From Clostridium_AD sp050717515 (GTDB taxonomy: Bacteria > Bacillota > Clostridia > Clostridiales > Clostridiaceae), in NCBI RefSeq assembly GCF_050717515.1, contig NZ_JBOITL010000032.1, positions 1 through 64,000 on the forward strand: DNA of 64,000 nt, given 5' to 3'. A program made the translations under genes and the position numbers. The number at the start of each line of letters is the position of its first letter. Position 1 is the first letter of the stretch. The notes below the pieces were generated by a model. That model searched no databases. It had not been told where the DNA came from and saw nothing but the letters and a program-made list of their open reading frames with translations. Of this stretch, positions 44,216 to 53,412 are shown piece by piece.

Positions 44216-44257
44216 TTTTGTTGTTATTTGTATAAGCCCCTTACAATATATTATAAT
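44216..44257 (+). promoter_or_regulatory. Candidate GlnL box and promoter of gltS
   Basis: TTTTGT, four bases, ATTTGT (44216-44231): one mismatch from the TTTTGT-N4-TTTTGT direct repeat recalled for Bacillus GlnL. A TATAAT follows at 44252-44257. TGTAGTAT is also repeated just upstream. Confidence 0.6.
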
Positions 44258-44285
44258 GTAGGAAAATTATAAGGAGGCATAACAA

Positions 44286-45494
44286 ATGGCTTTTAAATTA
44301 GATATGATTCAAGCGGTAGCAGTGGCAGTTGTTGTTCTATTTATAGGACAAAAAATCAAAAATAAATTTGAAGTTTTAGATAAATACTGTATACCAGCAC
44401 CTGTAATTGGAGGATTGATTTTTGCAATAATTACTTTAATACTAAAATTAAGTAACATATTAATTTTTGATATGGACATAACTCTTCAAAAGGTATTTAT
44501 GACCGCCTTCTTTACAACTATTGGGTATACTGCAAGTCTTAAATTACTTAAAAAAGGTGGAAAAGGAGTTTTTATTTTTTTAGGGATATCCATATTACTT
44601 TGTGTTCTTCAAGACTTTACAGGAGTCGCACTTGCTAAGATGTTCGGGTTAAATCCACTTATAGGCCTTTCTACAGCTTCTGTTCCTATGGTTGGTGGAC
44701 ATGGAACATCAGGAGCCTTTGGTCCAGGATTCGAAAAAGCAGGGGCAGTAGGGGCAGCTACAGTAGCAATGGCATCAGCAACTTTTGGTTTAATTATGGG
44801 CGGTATAATTGGAGGACCTTTAGGAAAAAGATTAATTGAAAAAAATAATCTTTCATACCCTATGAAAATGATTAATTCAGATGATTATAAAAAGGCAGCA
44901 CTAATAAAAGAAGACAATAAAAAACAGTTAATTCCTGAAAATTTTATGGGAGCTGCATCTCAGATTTTTTTAGCTATGGGAATAGGTACAATTATATCCT
45001 TTTTATTAGAAAAAACAGACAGGACTTTTCCACCATACATAGGTGCTATGTTTGCAGCTGCAATACTTCGAAATATATCTGATTCCACAAATTCATATAA
45101 GGTTTATGAGGATGAAATCGATATCATAGGAGGGGTTTCATTATCTTTATTTTTATCTATGGCACTCATGGGACTAAAACTATGGCAATTAGCAGATTTA
45201 GCTTTACCTCTAATAGTAATGTTATTAGCCCAAACAATTTTAATGGGATGCTTTGCATATTTCATAACCTTCAATGTTATGGGGAGAGATTATGATGCAG
45301 CGGTAATGGCTTCTGGTAATTGTGGATTTGGTATGGGTGCTACACCAAATGCAATGGCCAACATGGAAGCTATGACAGCAAAATATGGTCATGCTCCAAG
45401 GGCGTTTTTTATTGTACCACTGGTGGGAAGTTTATTTATAGATTTCTGTAATACTGGAGTTATTACAATGTTTATTGAGCTTTTGGGGAAATAA
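44286..45494 (+). CDS. gltS: Sodium/glutamate symporter GltS
   Basis: Secondary transporter of 402 residues with about ten helices. The two GltS re-entrant glycine-rich motifs, PMVGGHGTSGAFGPGFE and SGNCGFGMGATPNAMANMEA, are intact. Imports glutamate with sodium. AAGGAGG precedes the ATG. Probably controlled by the GlnK-GlnL pair upstream. Confidence 0.92.
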   Translation: MAFKLDMIQAVAVAVVVLFIGQKIKNKFEVLDKYCIPAPVIGGLIFAIITLILKLSNILIFDMDITLQKVFMTAFFTTIGYTASLKLLKKGGKGVFIFLGISILLCVLQDFTGVALAKMFGLNPLIGLSTASVPMVGGHGTSGAFGPGFEKAGAVGAATVAMASATFGLIMGGIIGGPLGKRLIEKNNLSYPMKMINSDDYKKAALIKEDNKKQLIPENFMGAASQIFLAMGIGTIISFLLEKTDRTFPPYIGAMFAAAILRNISDSTNSYKVYEDEIDIIGGVSLSLFLSMALMGLKLWQLADLALPLIVMLLAQTILMGCFAYFITFNVMGRDYDAAVMASGNCGFGMGATPNAMANMEAMTAKYGHAPRAFFIVPLVGSLFIDFCNTGVITMFIELLGK

Positions 45495-45531
45495 TAGGCA
45501 CTAGGAAATTCGTAAATGAAATACTAAAGTC

Positions 45532-45564
45532 AAAAATAGCGAGAAGATATCTCGCTATTTTTAT
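45532..45564 (+). terminator. Terminator after gltS
   Basis: AAATAGCGAG / CTCGCTATTT and five T. Confidence 0.9.
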
Positions 45565-45670
45565 TTGCTTAAGGCATAAATAAATTCTGTGCATAGGGTT
45601 TGAACTTATGGCTTGATTAAAAAAACTATGAACTTTATAATTAAGTCATAAGATTTAAGGAAGGTGACAA

Positions 45671-47383
45671 ATGGATATAATTAATGATTACTATAATGAA
45701 GTTATGTGCAGTATTAATGAAGGGGTTATTGTTATAGACAATAAAGGCATGATAAAAATCATTAATAAGGCTGCTGAAAAAATGTTAAGGGTTAATGCAG
45801 AAAATAGCATAGGAAAATATATATTAGATATATTTCCACATAGTAAATTATTAAAAGTAATTGGAAATGGAGAAACGCAAGAAAATATAAAAGAGGGGAA
45901 ATTTATTGTAACTCGCAAAGTAATAACTGTTAAGGGCGAAGTCATAGGTGCACTCCAATTATTCAGTGAAGAAAAAGAAGAAAGTCTAGTTGTAAACCTG
46001 CAAGATGATGGCTATAATTCCGAAAGCATTCTAAATACAATTATTAATACTGTAAATGAGTGTGTGGTTGTAGTAGATAAAAATGGAATAATAACTATGA
46101 TGAGTAATGCATATAAAGAGCTTGTTAATTGTGAAAATCCAGAGGGAAAGCATGTGACAGAGGTTATTGAAAATACAAAACTACATATAGTAGCAAAAAC
46201 AGGAGAAAAACAATTTGGGGAACTTCAAGAGGCTAATGGGCATAAAATGATTTCTATGAGGGTTCCTATAAAAGAACAAGGGAAAGTTGTAGGGGCTATT
46301 GGAAAAGTAATGTTTAAGGATTTGAGCAATTTCAAAATATTGAGTAATAAACTGTGGAATTTGGAAAAAGAAGTTGAATACTATAAAAATGAGTTATGTG
46401 GTGATGGAAAAGCAATATATACTTTTAATAATATTATAGGACATAGTGCCAAGAGCCGCGAGGTAATGAAAATGGCTAAAAGAGTGGCTAAAATAGATTC
46501 AAACGTTTTAATTACTGGTGAAAGTGGAACTGGTAAAGAACTTTTCGCTCATTCTATTCATAATGCTAGCAGAAGGTGTTTAAAACCTTTTGTTAAAATC
46601 AACTGTGGAGCTATCCCAGCAGAACTTTTTGAGTCAGAAATGTTTGGGTATGAAGAAGGAGCTTTTACTGGTGCTAAAAGATCAGGTAAGAAAGGTAAGT
46701 TTGAACACGCAGATGGAGGCACCATTTTATTAGATGAAATCGGTGATATGCCTATGAATATGCAAGTTAAACTTCTAAGGGTTATTCAAGAAAAAGAGTT
46801 AGTTAGGGTTGGCGGAAATGATGTTATAAAAATTGATGTACGGGTTATTGCCTCTACTAATAAGTCACTAGAAGGATTAATAAAAGCTGGAAAGTTTAGA
46901 GAAGATTTGTATTATAGATTGGATGTTATGCATTTGAAATTACCATCCTTAAGAGAAAGAACGGAAGATATCGAAGAATTGTCAAATGAACTTCGAAAAA
47001 AAATAAGTAAAAAATATCAGGTTTACTCTGAAGGGATTTCTAGCGAAGCCATTGATTATTTAAAATCCTATAGTTGGCCGGGAAATATAAGGCAACTTGA
47101 AAATGTAATAGAAAGAGCTATAAATTTACTTGATGCGGAGCTTTATATAATGCCAAAGCATTTACCGGAAAAGATAATCAAAACTAAAATAAAAAAATAT
47201 TCATTAGAAAATAATTATTTGAAAGATGTTGTTGAAACTATTGAAAAGGATCTTATTATGGAGTGCATAAGAAAAACAGGTGGAAATAAAAGAGAAACAG
47301 CGAAAATATTAGGGCTTAGCAGAGCTGGATTATATAAAAAATTAAACCGATACAATTTAATGCAAATAGCTAATCTACAATAG
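45671..47383 (+). CDS. Sigma-54-dependent activator with two PAS domains
   Basis: Enhancer-binding protein of 570 residues: two PAS-like domains (about 5-110 and 120-225), an AAA+ core with Walker A GESGTGKE, the sigma-54 contact loop GAFTGA and IIRLDEIGD-like Walker B (ILLDEIGDMP), R-finger region FREDLYYRLDV, and a C-terminal Fis helix-turn-helix (NKRETAKILGLSRAGLYKKL). It activates RNA polymerase with sigma-54. The next gene, thl, has a -24/-12 promoter. The ligand of the PAS domains is unknown. Confidence 0.9.
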   Translation: MDIINDYYNEVMCSINEGVIVIDNKGMIKIINKAAEKMLRVNAENSIGKYILDIFPHSKLLKVIGNGETQENIKEGKFIVTRKVITVKGEVIGALQLFSEEKEESLVVNLQDDGYNSESILNTIINTVNECVVVVDKNGIITMMSNAYKELVNCENPEGKHVTEVIENTKLHIVAKTGEKQFGELQEANGHKMISMRVPIKEQGKVVGAIGKVMFKDLSNFKILSNKLWNLEKEVEYYKNELCGDGKAIYTFNNIIGHSAKSREVMKMAKRVAKIDSNVLITGESGTGKELFAHSIHNASRRCLKPFVKINCGAIPAELFESEMFGYEEGAFTGAKRSGKKGKFEHADGGTILLDEIGDMPMNMQVKLLRVIQEKELVRVGGNDVIKIDVRVIASTNKSLEGLIKAGKFREDLYYRLDVMHLKLPSLRERTEDIEELSNELRKKISKKYQVYSEGISSEAIDYLKSYSWPGNIRQLENVIERAINLLDAELYIMPKHLPEKIIKTKIKKYSLENNYLKDVVETIEKDLIMECIRKTGGNKRETAKILGLSRAGLYKKLNRYNLMQIANLQ

Positions 47384-47385
47384 TA

Positions 47386-47413
47386 CACATGTAAACTTTA
47401 TTTACATGTGCTG
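47386..47413 (+). terminator. Terminator after the sigma-54 activator
   Basis: CACATGTAAA / TTTACATGTG with a five-base loop and CTGTTTT. It separates the activator from thl. Confidence 0.75.
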
Positions 47414-47571
47414 TTTTATATGAATAATAGTTATAGTATATTAGGCAAGATTTATCTGAAAAACTAAATGCGTACATATATCAAGGCATTGAAAACACTT
47501 TTGGTGATTTTTTTAACAATAAAGTTATAATATTAACAAACTTCAAACCTGAAAATTTAAGGCAATATTAA

Positions 47572-47588
47572 TGTAAACTAAGTTTACA
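47572..47588. promoter_or_regulatory. Candidate upstream activator site
   Basis: TGTAAACTAAGTTTACA, a perfect 8-bp inverted repeat about 80 bp before the -24/-12 promoter, the usual position for an enhancer-binding protein. The gap 47411-47658 holds nothing else I recognise. Confidence 0.6.
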
Positions 47589-47658
47589 CTTAAACTTATA
47601 AGTTATGTTATAATAAGAAAAGACGTTGATATAGTGTGATTTATAAGATTTTATTAAC

Positions 47659-47675
47659 TTGGCATGAAAAATGCT
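47659..47675 (+). promoter_or_regulatory. Sigma-54 promoter of thl
   Basis: TTGGCATGAAAAATGCT: GG at 47661-47662 and GC at 47673-47674 separated by exactly 10 bp, close to TGGCAC-N5-TTGCT. The message would begin near 47686, about 85 bp before the thl start. Confidence 0.7.
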
Positions 47676-47769
47676 AGTAATATATGCATAGGAAAAAAAT
47701 AAAGCGAATGATAAATTCCTATTATATTGTAATAATCTATTAAAGGAATAAATATATGGAGGTTAGAAT

Positions 47770-48948
47770 ATGAGAGACGTAGTAATTGTAGCAGCAGCAA
47801 GAACAGCAATAGGAAGTTTTGGTGGAGCATTATCAAAATTGTCAGCTGTACAAATAGGAACAATTGCAGCTAAAGAAGCAATAAAAAGATCAGGTGTTAA
47901 ACCAGAACTAATACAAGAAGCTATTATCGGAAACGTAATACAAGCAGGACTTGGACAAAATGTCGCAAGACAAATATCTATATATGCAGGTATGTCTGAA
48001 GAATCTTCAGCACTTACAATAAATAAAGTATGTGGTTCAGGACTAAGAGCTGTAAGCATGGCAGCACAATTTATTATGTGTGGAGATGCAGATATAGTAC
48101 TAGCTGGTGGAACTGAAAGCATGAGTAATGCTCCATATGCACTTCCAAACAATAGGTGGGGTGCAAAAATGGGAGATGGAAAAATAGTTGATACTATGAT
48201 TAAAGATTCTCTTTGGGATGCATTTAATAACTATCATATGGGTGTTACTGCAGAAAATATTGCAGAGAAATGGAATATAACAAGAGAAGATCAAGATCAA
48301 TTTTCTTTAAAAAGTCAATTAAAAGCTGAAAAAGCTATAAAAGCAGGCAAATTTAAAGATGAGATTGTTCCAGTTTCAATTCCTCAAAGAAAAGGTGACC
48401 CAATAATATTTGATACAGATGAATTCCCAAAAGCTGGTTCAACTATAGAAAAACTAAGAAAATTAAAACCTGCCTTTAAAAAAGATGGTACTGTAACAGC
48501 TGGTAATGCATCAGGAATAAATGATGGTGCAGCTATGTTTATAGTAATGTCAAAGGCAAAAGCTGAGGAACTAGGCGTTAAACCTCTAGTTACAATAAAA
48601 GCTTATGCATCAAGCGGAGTAGATCCAAAAATAATGGGATATGGACCAGTTCCTGCATCTAGAAAAGCATTAGAAAAAGCAGGAATGACTGTAGCTGATT
48701 TAGATTTAATAGAAGCTAATGAAGCATTTGCTGCTCAATCCTTAGCTGTAGCTAAAGATTTAGGCTTTAATACAGATATAGTAAATGTTAATGGTGGAGC
48801 AATAGCATTAGGTCACCCAGTAGGTGGTTCAGGAGCAAGAATACTTGTTACATTAATACATGAAATGATAAAAAGAGATTCTAAAACTGGACTCGCTACC
48901 TTATGTATAGGTGGAGGTCAAGGAACAGCCATTATTGTTCAAAGATAA
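47770..48948 (+). CDS. thl: Acetyl-CoA C-acetyltransferase (thiolase)
   Basis: Biosynthetic thiolase of 392 residues that condenses two acetyl-CoA to acetoacetyl-CoA, the entry to butyrate/butanol formation. The nucleophile Cys is in NKVCGSGLRAVS (about residue 88), the catalytic His in GGAIALGHPVGGSGARI and the second Cys in LCIGGGQGTA. AT-poor codons are avoided as in a highly expressed clostridial gene. Monocistronic, with a sigma-54 promoter and its own terminator. Confidence 0.93.
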   Translation: MRDVVIVAAARTAIGSFGGALSKLSAVQIGTIAAKEAIKRSGVKPELIQEAIIGNVIQAGLGQNVARQISIYAGMSEESSALTINKVCGSGLRAVSMAAQFIMCGDADIVLAGGTESMSNAPYALPNNRWGAKMGDGKIVDTMIKDSLWDAFNNYHMGVTAENIAEKWNITREDQDQFSLKSQLKAEKAIKAGKFKDEIVPVSIPQRKGDPIIFDTDEFPKAGSTIEKLRKLKPAFKKDGTVTAGNASGINDGAAMFIVMSKAKAEELGVKPLVTIKAYASSGVDPKIMGYGPVPASRKALEKAGMTVADLDLIEANEAFAAQSLAVAKDLGFNTDIVNVNGGAIALGHPVGGSGARILVTLIHEMIKRDSKTGLATLCIGGGQGTAIIVQR

Positions 48949-48956
48949 ATTAAATG

Positions 48957-48986
48957 AAAGACCAGTAAAAATGCTGGTCTTTTTTA
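48957..48986 (+). terminator. Terminator after thl
   Basis: AAAGACCAG / CTGGTCTTT and more T. Strong. Confidence 0.92.
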
Positions 48987-49197
48987 TTTGCAAGAAAAAC
49001 ATGCAATTATTTGTTAATGTTCCTAAAATTAATAAAAAAAGAGATTAAATCTTAACATGTTACAATAAAAATTAATTTAATTTTTATTGTAAATTAAGAA
49101 TAAAAAAAAATTAAGATGAATTTAATAATAATGTAGCATAATAATAAAGAATAACTGGGACTATTATGGTATAATTATAATCATAGGAGTGATATAG

Positions 49198-49716
49198 ATG
49201 GTTAAAATAAAAAATGCTGTACCAAACATTTTCACCTTAAGCAATATGTCTTGTGGAATTATGTCTATACTTATGAGCTTTGAGAGCAATTATAAATTAG
49301 CAGCACTATTTATTCTTTTAGCAGGCATATTTGATAGATATGATGGAAGAATAGCTAGGTTTTTAAAAGTAGAGAACGACTTAGGCAAAGAGCTAGATTC
49401 ATTATGTGATTTAATATCTTTTGGTGTAGCACCTTCCATATTGATATTTAATATTTACAATTTTGTTAAGCTAGGTTCCATTGGATATTTAATGGTTTTA
49501 ATTTTTCCTGTAGCAGGGGCATATAGGTTAGCAAAATATAATATTACAGATTTTGATGGGGTTTTTTCAGGGATTCCTATCACCATTACAGGCACATTTT
49601 TGGCGTTGTATGCACTATTTGCGTTTAATCGACCTTTAAATTTAGGACCTACTATTTTTTTAATGATTGTATTATCTTATTTGATGGTAAGTAAATTTAA
49701 ATTTAAAAAAATGTAA
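49198..49716 (+). CDS. pssA: CDP-diacylglycerol--serine O-phosphatidyltransferase
   Basis: Membrane enzyme of 172 residues making phosphatidylserine from CDP-diacylglycerol and serine. The CDP-alcohol phosphotransferase motif DG-x2-AR-x8-G-x3-D-x3-D reads DGRIAR, then DLGKELDSLCD. Five to six helices. TAGGAGTG precedes the start. Decarboxylase is not adjacent. Confidence 0.9.
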   Translation: MVKIKNAVPNIFTLSNMSCGIMSILMSFESNYKLAALFILLAGIFDRYDGRIARFLKVENDLGKELDSLCDLISFGVAPSILIFNIYNFVKLGSIGYLMVLIFPVAGAYRLAKYNITDFDGVFSGIPITITGTFLALYALFAFNRPLNLGPTIFLMIVLSYLMVSKFKFKKM

Positions 49717-49814
49717 TAGTATAATTATAGTAAGATATAAATGTAATTTAAATTTAAATAAGATTGTAATGAAATTTTAATAAAATATATTTTAAAACGC
49801 AATTATTGTAGTTA

Positions 49815-49840
49815 CCTCACCTCACGGTGAGGCTTTTTTT
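49815..49840. terminator. Convergent terminator
   Basis: CCTCACC / GGTGAGG with a TCAC loop and seven T on the plus strand; it overlaps the end of the convergent deacetylase gene. Confidence 0.85.
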
Positions 49841-50597
49841 AATTTTTAAATTTGTAGTAATATTCAGGTGTATCTTCAGTAATAGTTTTAAATTCATAGC
49901 CTAAATCTTCATAATATCTTATGATTTCAGGTAGAGCGGCTACAGTATTTTTATTATTAAAATTGCAATGCATTAGAATTATGGCTGCATTTTTATTGCC
50001 TTTAATAATTTTTGAGTTGCGAGTAAGCTGGTCTGCACTTAAATTAGGGTTTATACCATCATATATATTAACAGTCCAATCGTACACTTTAAAATTGTTT
50101 TTATGAAGAGAATCTAAGGAAAGAGCAGTTAAACGTTTAGAACTACCACCAGGAAACCTAATAATCTTAGGAGATAAACCTGTAACCTCTTGTATTTTAT
50201 GAGAGGTTTTTGTCATTTCATCAATAAAATCCTCTGTGCTTCTATATATTTTTTTGAAATTATGACTGTAGGTGTGAAGGCCTATACCATGACCTTCATT
50301 ATATATTCTCTTAAGGATGGACTCCTTCCCTTCAATCTCTTTACCTACCACAAAAAAAGTAGCTTTTACATTTTGTTTTTTTAAAACATCTAATAGTGCA
50401 GCTGTAATAATATAAGTAGGGCCATCATCAAACGTTAAATAAGCGAATTTTGAAGGCTTTATATCACCAGAGTCTTTTAAACAAAAATTTAAAGACATAA
50501 CTGCTTGGCTATTTTTATTTATAGGAGCACTTCTAGTTAATATTAGAATAATAGGAGTAATAAAAAAAATAAGAATATATCTTTTTCTAAGAGTCAT
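49839..50597 (-). CDS. Polysaccharide deacetylase (NodB domain)
   Basis: Secreted or membrane-anchored deacetylase of 252 residues: N-terminal helix (about 6-22), then the NodB domain with YLTFDDGP, the metal pair in HTYSHN, RFPGGSS, and the late His in ILMHCN. Probably removes acetyl groups from peptidoglycan or other surface glycans. Single gene. Confidence 0.87.
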   Translation of the reverse strand: MTLRKRYILIFFITPIILILTRSAPINKNSQAVMSLNFCLKDSGDIKPSKFAYLTFDDGPTYIITAALLDVLKKQNVKATFFVVGKEIEGKESILKRIYNEGHGIGLHTYSHNFKKIYRSTEDFIDEMTKTSHKIQEVTGLSPKIIRFPGGSSKRLTALSLDSLHKNNFKVYDWTVNIYDGINPNLSADQLTRNSKIIKGNKNAAIILMHCNFNNKNTVAALPEIIRYYEDLGYEFKTITEDTPEYYYKFKN

Positions 50598-50971
50598 ATT
50601 ATCACCTACCTTTAATTTTTTTCATAATTAGTTTACCCAAAGAAAGTTATATTAAAACCGTATATTTTAGTTTATAATTCATTGATAAATCATTGACAAT
50701 CAATACTGAAATTTTGTATAATTACCTTGTTCGGTATAGCTAGAATTTTCTGACTGTATGGAAAAAAACTAATTAATCAGCACCCTAAGTGATGGTTAAT
50801 TATTATAAATTCGAACCTAATTGTTAAGATTTTTCTAAGCAAAAAGAGGGAAAAAGTATTAAACACTAATATGTGTACTTTGACCTTTTACATTTTGTAG
50901 AGGGTTTTATTATTTGGCAAAAATTTCGGACAACTTGGAGAAAAATGTGGTATAAAGAATAGAGGGATAAT
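50598..50971. other. Intergenic region upstream of the TM1266/hydG genes
   Basis: AT-rich; I see a TATAAA at 50951-50956 that could be the -10 for the next gene, no good -35, and no hairpin or open frame worth reporting. Confidence 0.4.
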
Positions 50972-51217
50972 ATGGAAAAAAGAATTGGCGTTGTAGGAAT
51001 TATAATAGAAGAATTTACCAATGCTACTTTCGTTAACGACATACTTCACGATTTTGGGGATTTAATTGTAGGAAGAATTGGAGTACCTTATAAAGATAGA
51101 GGAATATTTGTGATTTCTATAATTGTAGATGGAACAATGGATGAAATAAGTGCAATGACAGGTAAGATTGGAAAGATTCCAGGGGTAAATGTTAAAGCTG
51201 CAATAACTAAACAATAG
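50972..51217 (+). CDS. TM1266-family (ACT-like) putative hydrogenase regulator
   Basis: Small protein of 81 residues with an ACT/CopG-like alpha-beta pattern: RIGVVGIIIEEF, LIVGRIGVPYKDRGIFVIS, VDGTMDEISAMTGKIGKIPG. This is the TM1266 family found next to [FeFe]-hydrogenase maturation genes. It starts the hydG operon. Exact function is not known. Confidence 0.85.
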   Translation: MEKRIGVVGIIIEEFTNATFVNDILHDFGDLIVGRIGVPYKDRGIFVISIIVDGTMDEISAMTGKIGKIPGVNVKAAITKQ

Positions 51218-51274
51218 AGAAAAGAACGAAAAATATAGCAAGAAAAATAAAAAAAATATTGGAGGGATTTTAAA

Positions 51275-52690
51275 ATGAAAGAATATAAAGCTGAGGATTT
51301 TATCATCGATTCTGAAATAGTGGAATCCGTAGAATACGGAAAGAAAATGGCTGAGGATAAAGCTTTTGTAGTGGATATTTTAAATAAAGCTAAAACCTGT
51401 GTTGGACTTACTCATAGAGAAGCTTCTGTACTTTTAAATATAGAAGAACCTGAATTACTGCAAGAAATGTTCAAAAGTGCTAAAGAAATCAAAGAAAAAA
51501 TATACGGCAAGAGAATAGTAATTTTTGCACCATTATATGTAAGCAACTACTGCGTAAATAACTGTCAGTATTGTGGGTATAAGCATTCAAATGATAGTAT
51601 TTCAAGAAAAAAACTTAATATGGAGGAGTTAAAAGAAGAAGTAAAAATTTTAGAAAGTTTAGGTCATAAAAGATTAGCTCTTGAAGTGGGAGAAGATCAA
51701 GTAAATACACCAATTGAATACGTACTCGAATGCATAAAAAACATATACTCAATAAAATTTGAAAATGGAAGTATAAGAAGAATAAATGTAAATATTGCTG
51801 CTACAACTGTTGAAGAATATAAAATGCTTAAAGATGCAGAGATAGGAACTTATATATTATTCCAAGAAACCTATCATAAAGAAACCTATGAAAGGATTCA
51901 TCCAAAGGGACCAAAGCATAATTATAATTATCATACAACCGCAATGGACAGAGCAAAGCAGGCAGGAATAGACGACGTAGGTATTGGAGTGTTATATGGT
52001 TTATATGAATATAAATACGATACAATAGCAATGCTAATGCATGCAGAACACTTAGAAGAGTCCACAGGTGTTGGACCTCACACTGTATCAGTACCAAGAT
52101 TAAGACCCGCAGAAAATGTAAGTCTTAAAGATTATCCATATTTAGTAACAGATGAACAATTTAAAAAGTTAGTTGCAGTGTTAAGACTTGCCGTTCCTTA
52201 TGCAGGAATGCTTTTATCTACAAGAGAGGATATAAAATTTAGAGAAGAGGTGTTAGCCCTAGGCGTATCTCAAGTTAGTGCAGGATCTTGTACTGGAGTT
52301 GGTGGATATGCTGATGAATATAGTGGCCATAAAAGTGAAGAAAAACCACAATTTGAGATAGGAGATCATAGATCACCTAAAGAAATCATAAAAAGCTTAT
52401 GTGAAAGTGGATATATTCCAAGTTATTGTACTGCTTGCTATAGAGAAGGAAGAACTGGTGATAGATTTATGAGACTGGCAAAGAGTGGGCAGATACATAA
52501 TGTATGTCAGCCCAATGCTCTTCTAACCTTAAAGGAATTTATGTTGGATTATGGTGATGAAAATATTAATAAAATAGTAGAAGAAACTATAAGAAAAGGA
52601 CTTGAAGAGATACCAAATGAAAAATCAAGAGAGGCAACGAGGGAGAAATTAGACAGAATAGAAAAAGGTGAGAGAGATTTGAGATTCTAG
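51275..52690 (+). CDS. hydG: [FeFe]-hydrogenase maturase HydG
   Basis: Radical-SAM tyrosine lyase of 471 residues that makes the CO and CN ligands of the H-cluster 2Fe subsite. The SAM motif CVNNCQYCGYK (CxxxCxxC, about residue 92) and the C-terminal cluster CTACYREGRTGDRFM with a later Cys (HNVCQPN) are intact. TTGGAGG precedes the ATG. HydE is not in the window; HydF is encoded about 720 bp downstream. Confidence 0.94.
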   Translation: MKEYKAEDFIIDSEIVESVEYGKKMAEDKAFVVDILNKAKTCVGLTHREASVLLNIEEPELLQEMFKSAKEIKEKIYGKRIVIFAPLYVSNYCVNNCQYCGYKHSNDSISRKKLNMEELKEEVKILESLGHKRLALEVGEDQVNTPIEYVLECIKNIYSIKFENGSIRRINVNIAATTVEEYKMLKDAEIGTYILFQETYHKETYERIHPKGPKHNYNYHTTAMDRAKQAGIDDVGIGVLYGLYEYKYDTIAMLMHAEHLEESTGVGPHTVSVPRLRPAENVSLKDYPYLVTDEQFKKLVAVLRLAVPYAGMLLSTREDIKFREEVLALGVSQVSAGSCTGVGGYADEYSGHKSEEKPQFEIGDHRSPKEIIKSLCESGYIPSYCTACYREGRTGDRFMRLAKSGQIHNVCQPNALLTLKEFMLDYGDENINKIVEETIRKGLEEIPNEKSREATREKLDRIEKGERDLRF

Positions 52691-52710
52691 CAAAGATTCA
52701 AGTATCAAAA

Positions 52711-52934
52711 CATGAAGGTTCGGCATGTAGGATGCTCTGATAGTAGAGAATTCGTCAACAGACTCTAAGTTTAATCCATGAAAAAGTTCCTAACGCACTT
52801 ATTCGACGTCCTGTCTCAGAAGTGCTAGCAGCCCGTCCTGGGCTGCTTACGTAACTTTGTAATGTAGTAAACTAAGAGTCTGTAAAACTCATTATATACT
52901 ATCTGCCACATTCCTACATGCTTTCACCTTCATG
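52711..52934. repeat. Large foldback element 1
   Basis: Nested inverted arms: CATGAAGG/CCTTCATG, GCATGTAGGA/TCCTACATGC, ACAGACTCT/AGAGTCTGT and an inner AGCAGCCC/GGGCTGCT hairpin (52827-52834, 52840-52847). About 220 bp, no open frame. Looks like a MITE-type or structured non-coding element. Confidence 0.7.
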
Positions 52935-52950
52935 ATTATAGTTCAGAATT

Positions 52951-53066
52951 ATCCAATCTGATTTGCAATAAGAACTGTAAACGTGAAATTTGATTAAGAA
53001 ATTCTAATCGAATTTTTAAATCAAATTTCAATGTCTATGCGTTACTTATTGCAAATCACTACGGAT
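52951..53066. repeat. Large foldback element 2
   Basis: TGATTTGCAATAAG pairs with CTTATTGCAAATCA (52959-52972, 53045-53058; 14 bp exact), inside it GAAATTTGATT with AATCAAATTTC (11 bp). It directly follows element 1. The remaining gap to 53412 is AT-rich, with the two DnaA-like 9-mers and the hydF ribosome site. Confidence 0.7.
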
Positions 53067-53202
53067 AAACTTCATACCTCATACAATATAATAGCTATTA
53101 CAATTTAATTATGGTAGGTAAGTAAAAAGGATATAAACATAAAACATATAAATATATAAACATATAGTCTTATAGTTACTTATAGAGTTTGAAAATAAAG
53201 TC

Positions 53203-53266
53203 TGTGGATAATTTTTTAGGTTGAATTTAAAATGTACAAAAAAATGATTTCATCATCTGTGGATAA
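53203..53266 (-). other. Two DnaA-box-like 9-mers
   Basis: TGTGGATAA at 53203-53211 and at 53258-53266, the exact reverse complement of the DnaA consensus TTATCCACA, 55 bp apart. No origin genes are near. Function uncertain. Confidence 0.45.
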
Positions 53267-53412
53267 TATTTTATGTGATTACAGTTGTTTTCTTGCAGTT
53301 GAGGAGAATATAAAAGCCTGCCGGCTAAAAGCGTGGGGTAGTAAAGGGTCTGAAATTTCACTTTTATGACTATTTTTTAGAAAATATGTATAGAACAAGG
53401 GAGGTATAGAGG

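Noticed and set aside
47763..48152. Minus-strand frame opposite thl
   Set aside because: Mirror of the highly biased codon use of thl; no start signal.
53075..53412. Chromosomal replication origin
   Set aside because: Only two DnaA-like boxes and no dnaA, dnaN, rpmH or rnpA nearby.
53270..53412. Riboswitch upstream of hydF
   Set aside because: A small AGCC-TGCC-GGCT hairpin is present but no known aptamer core could be matched.
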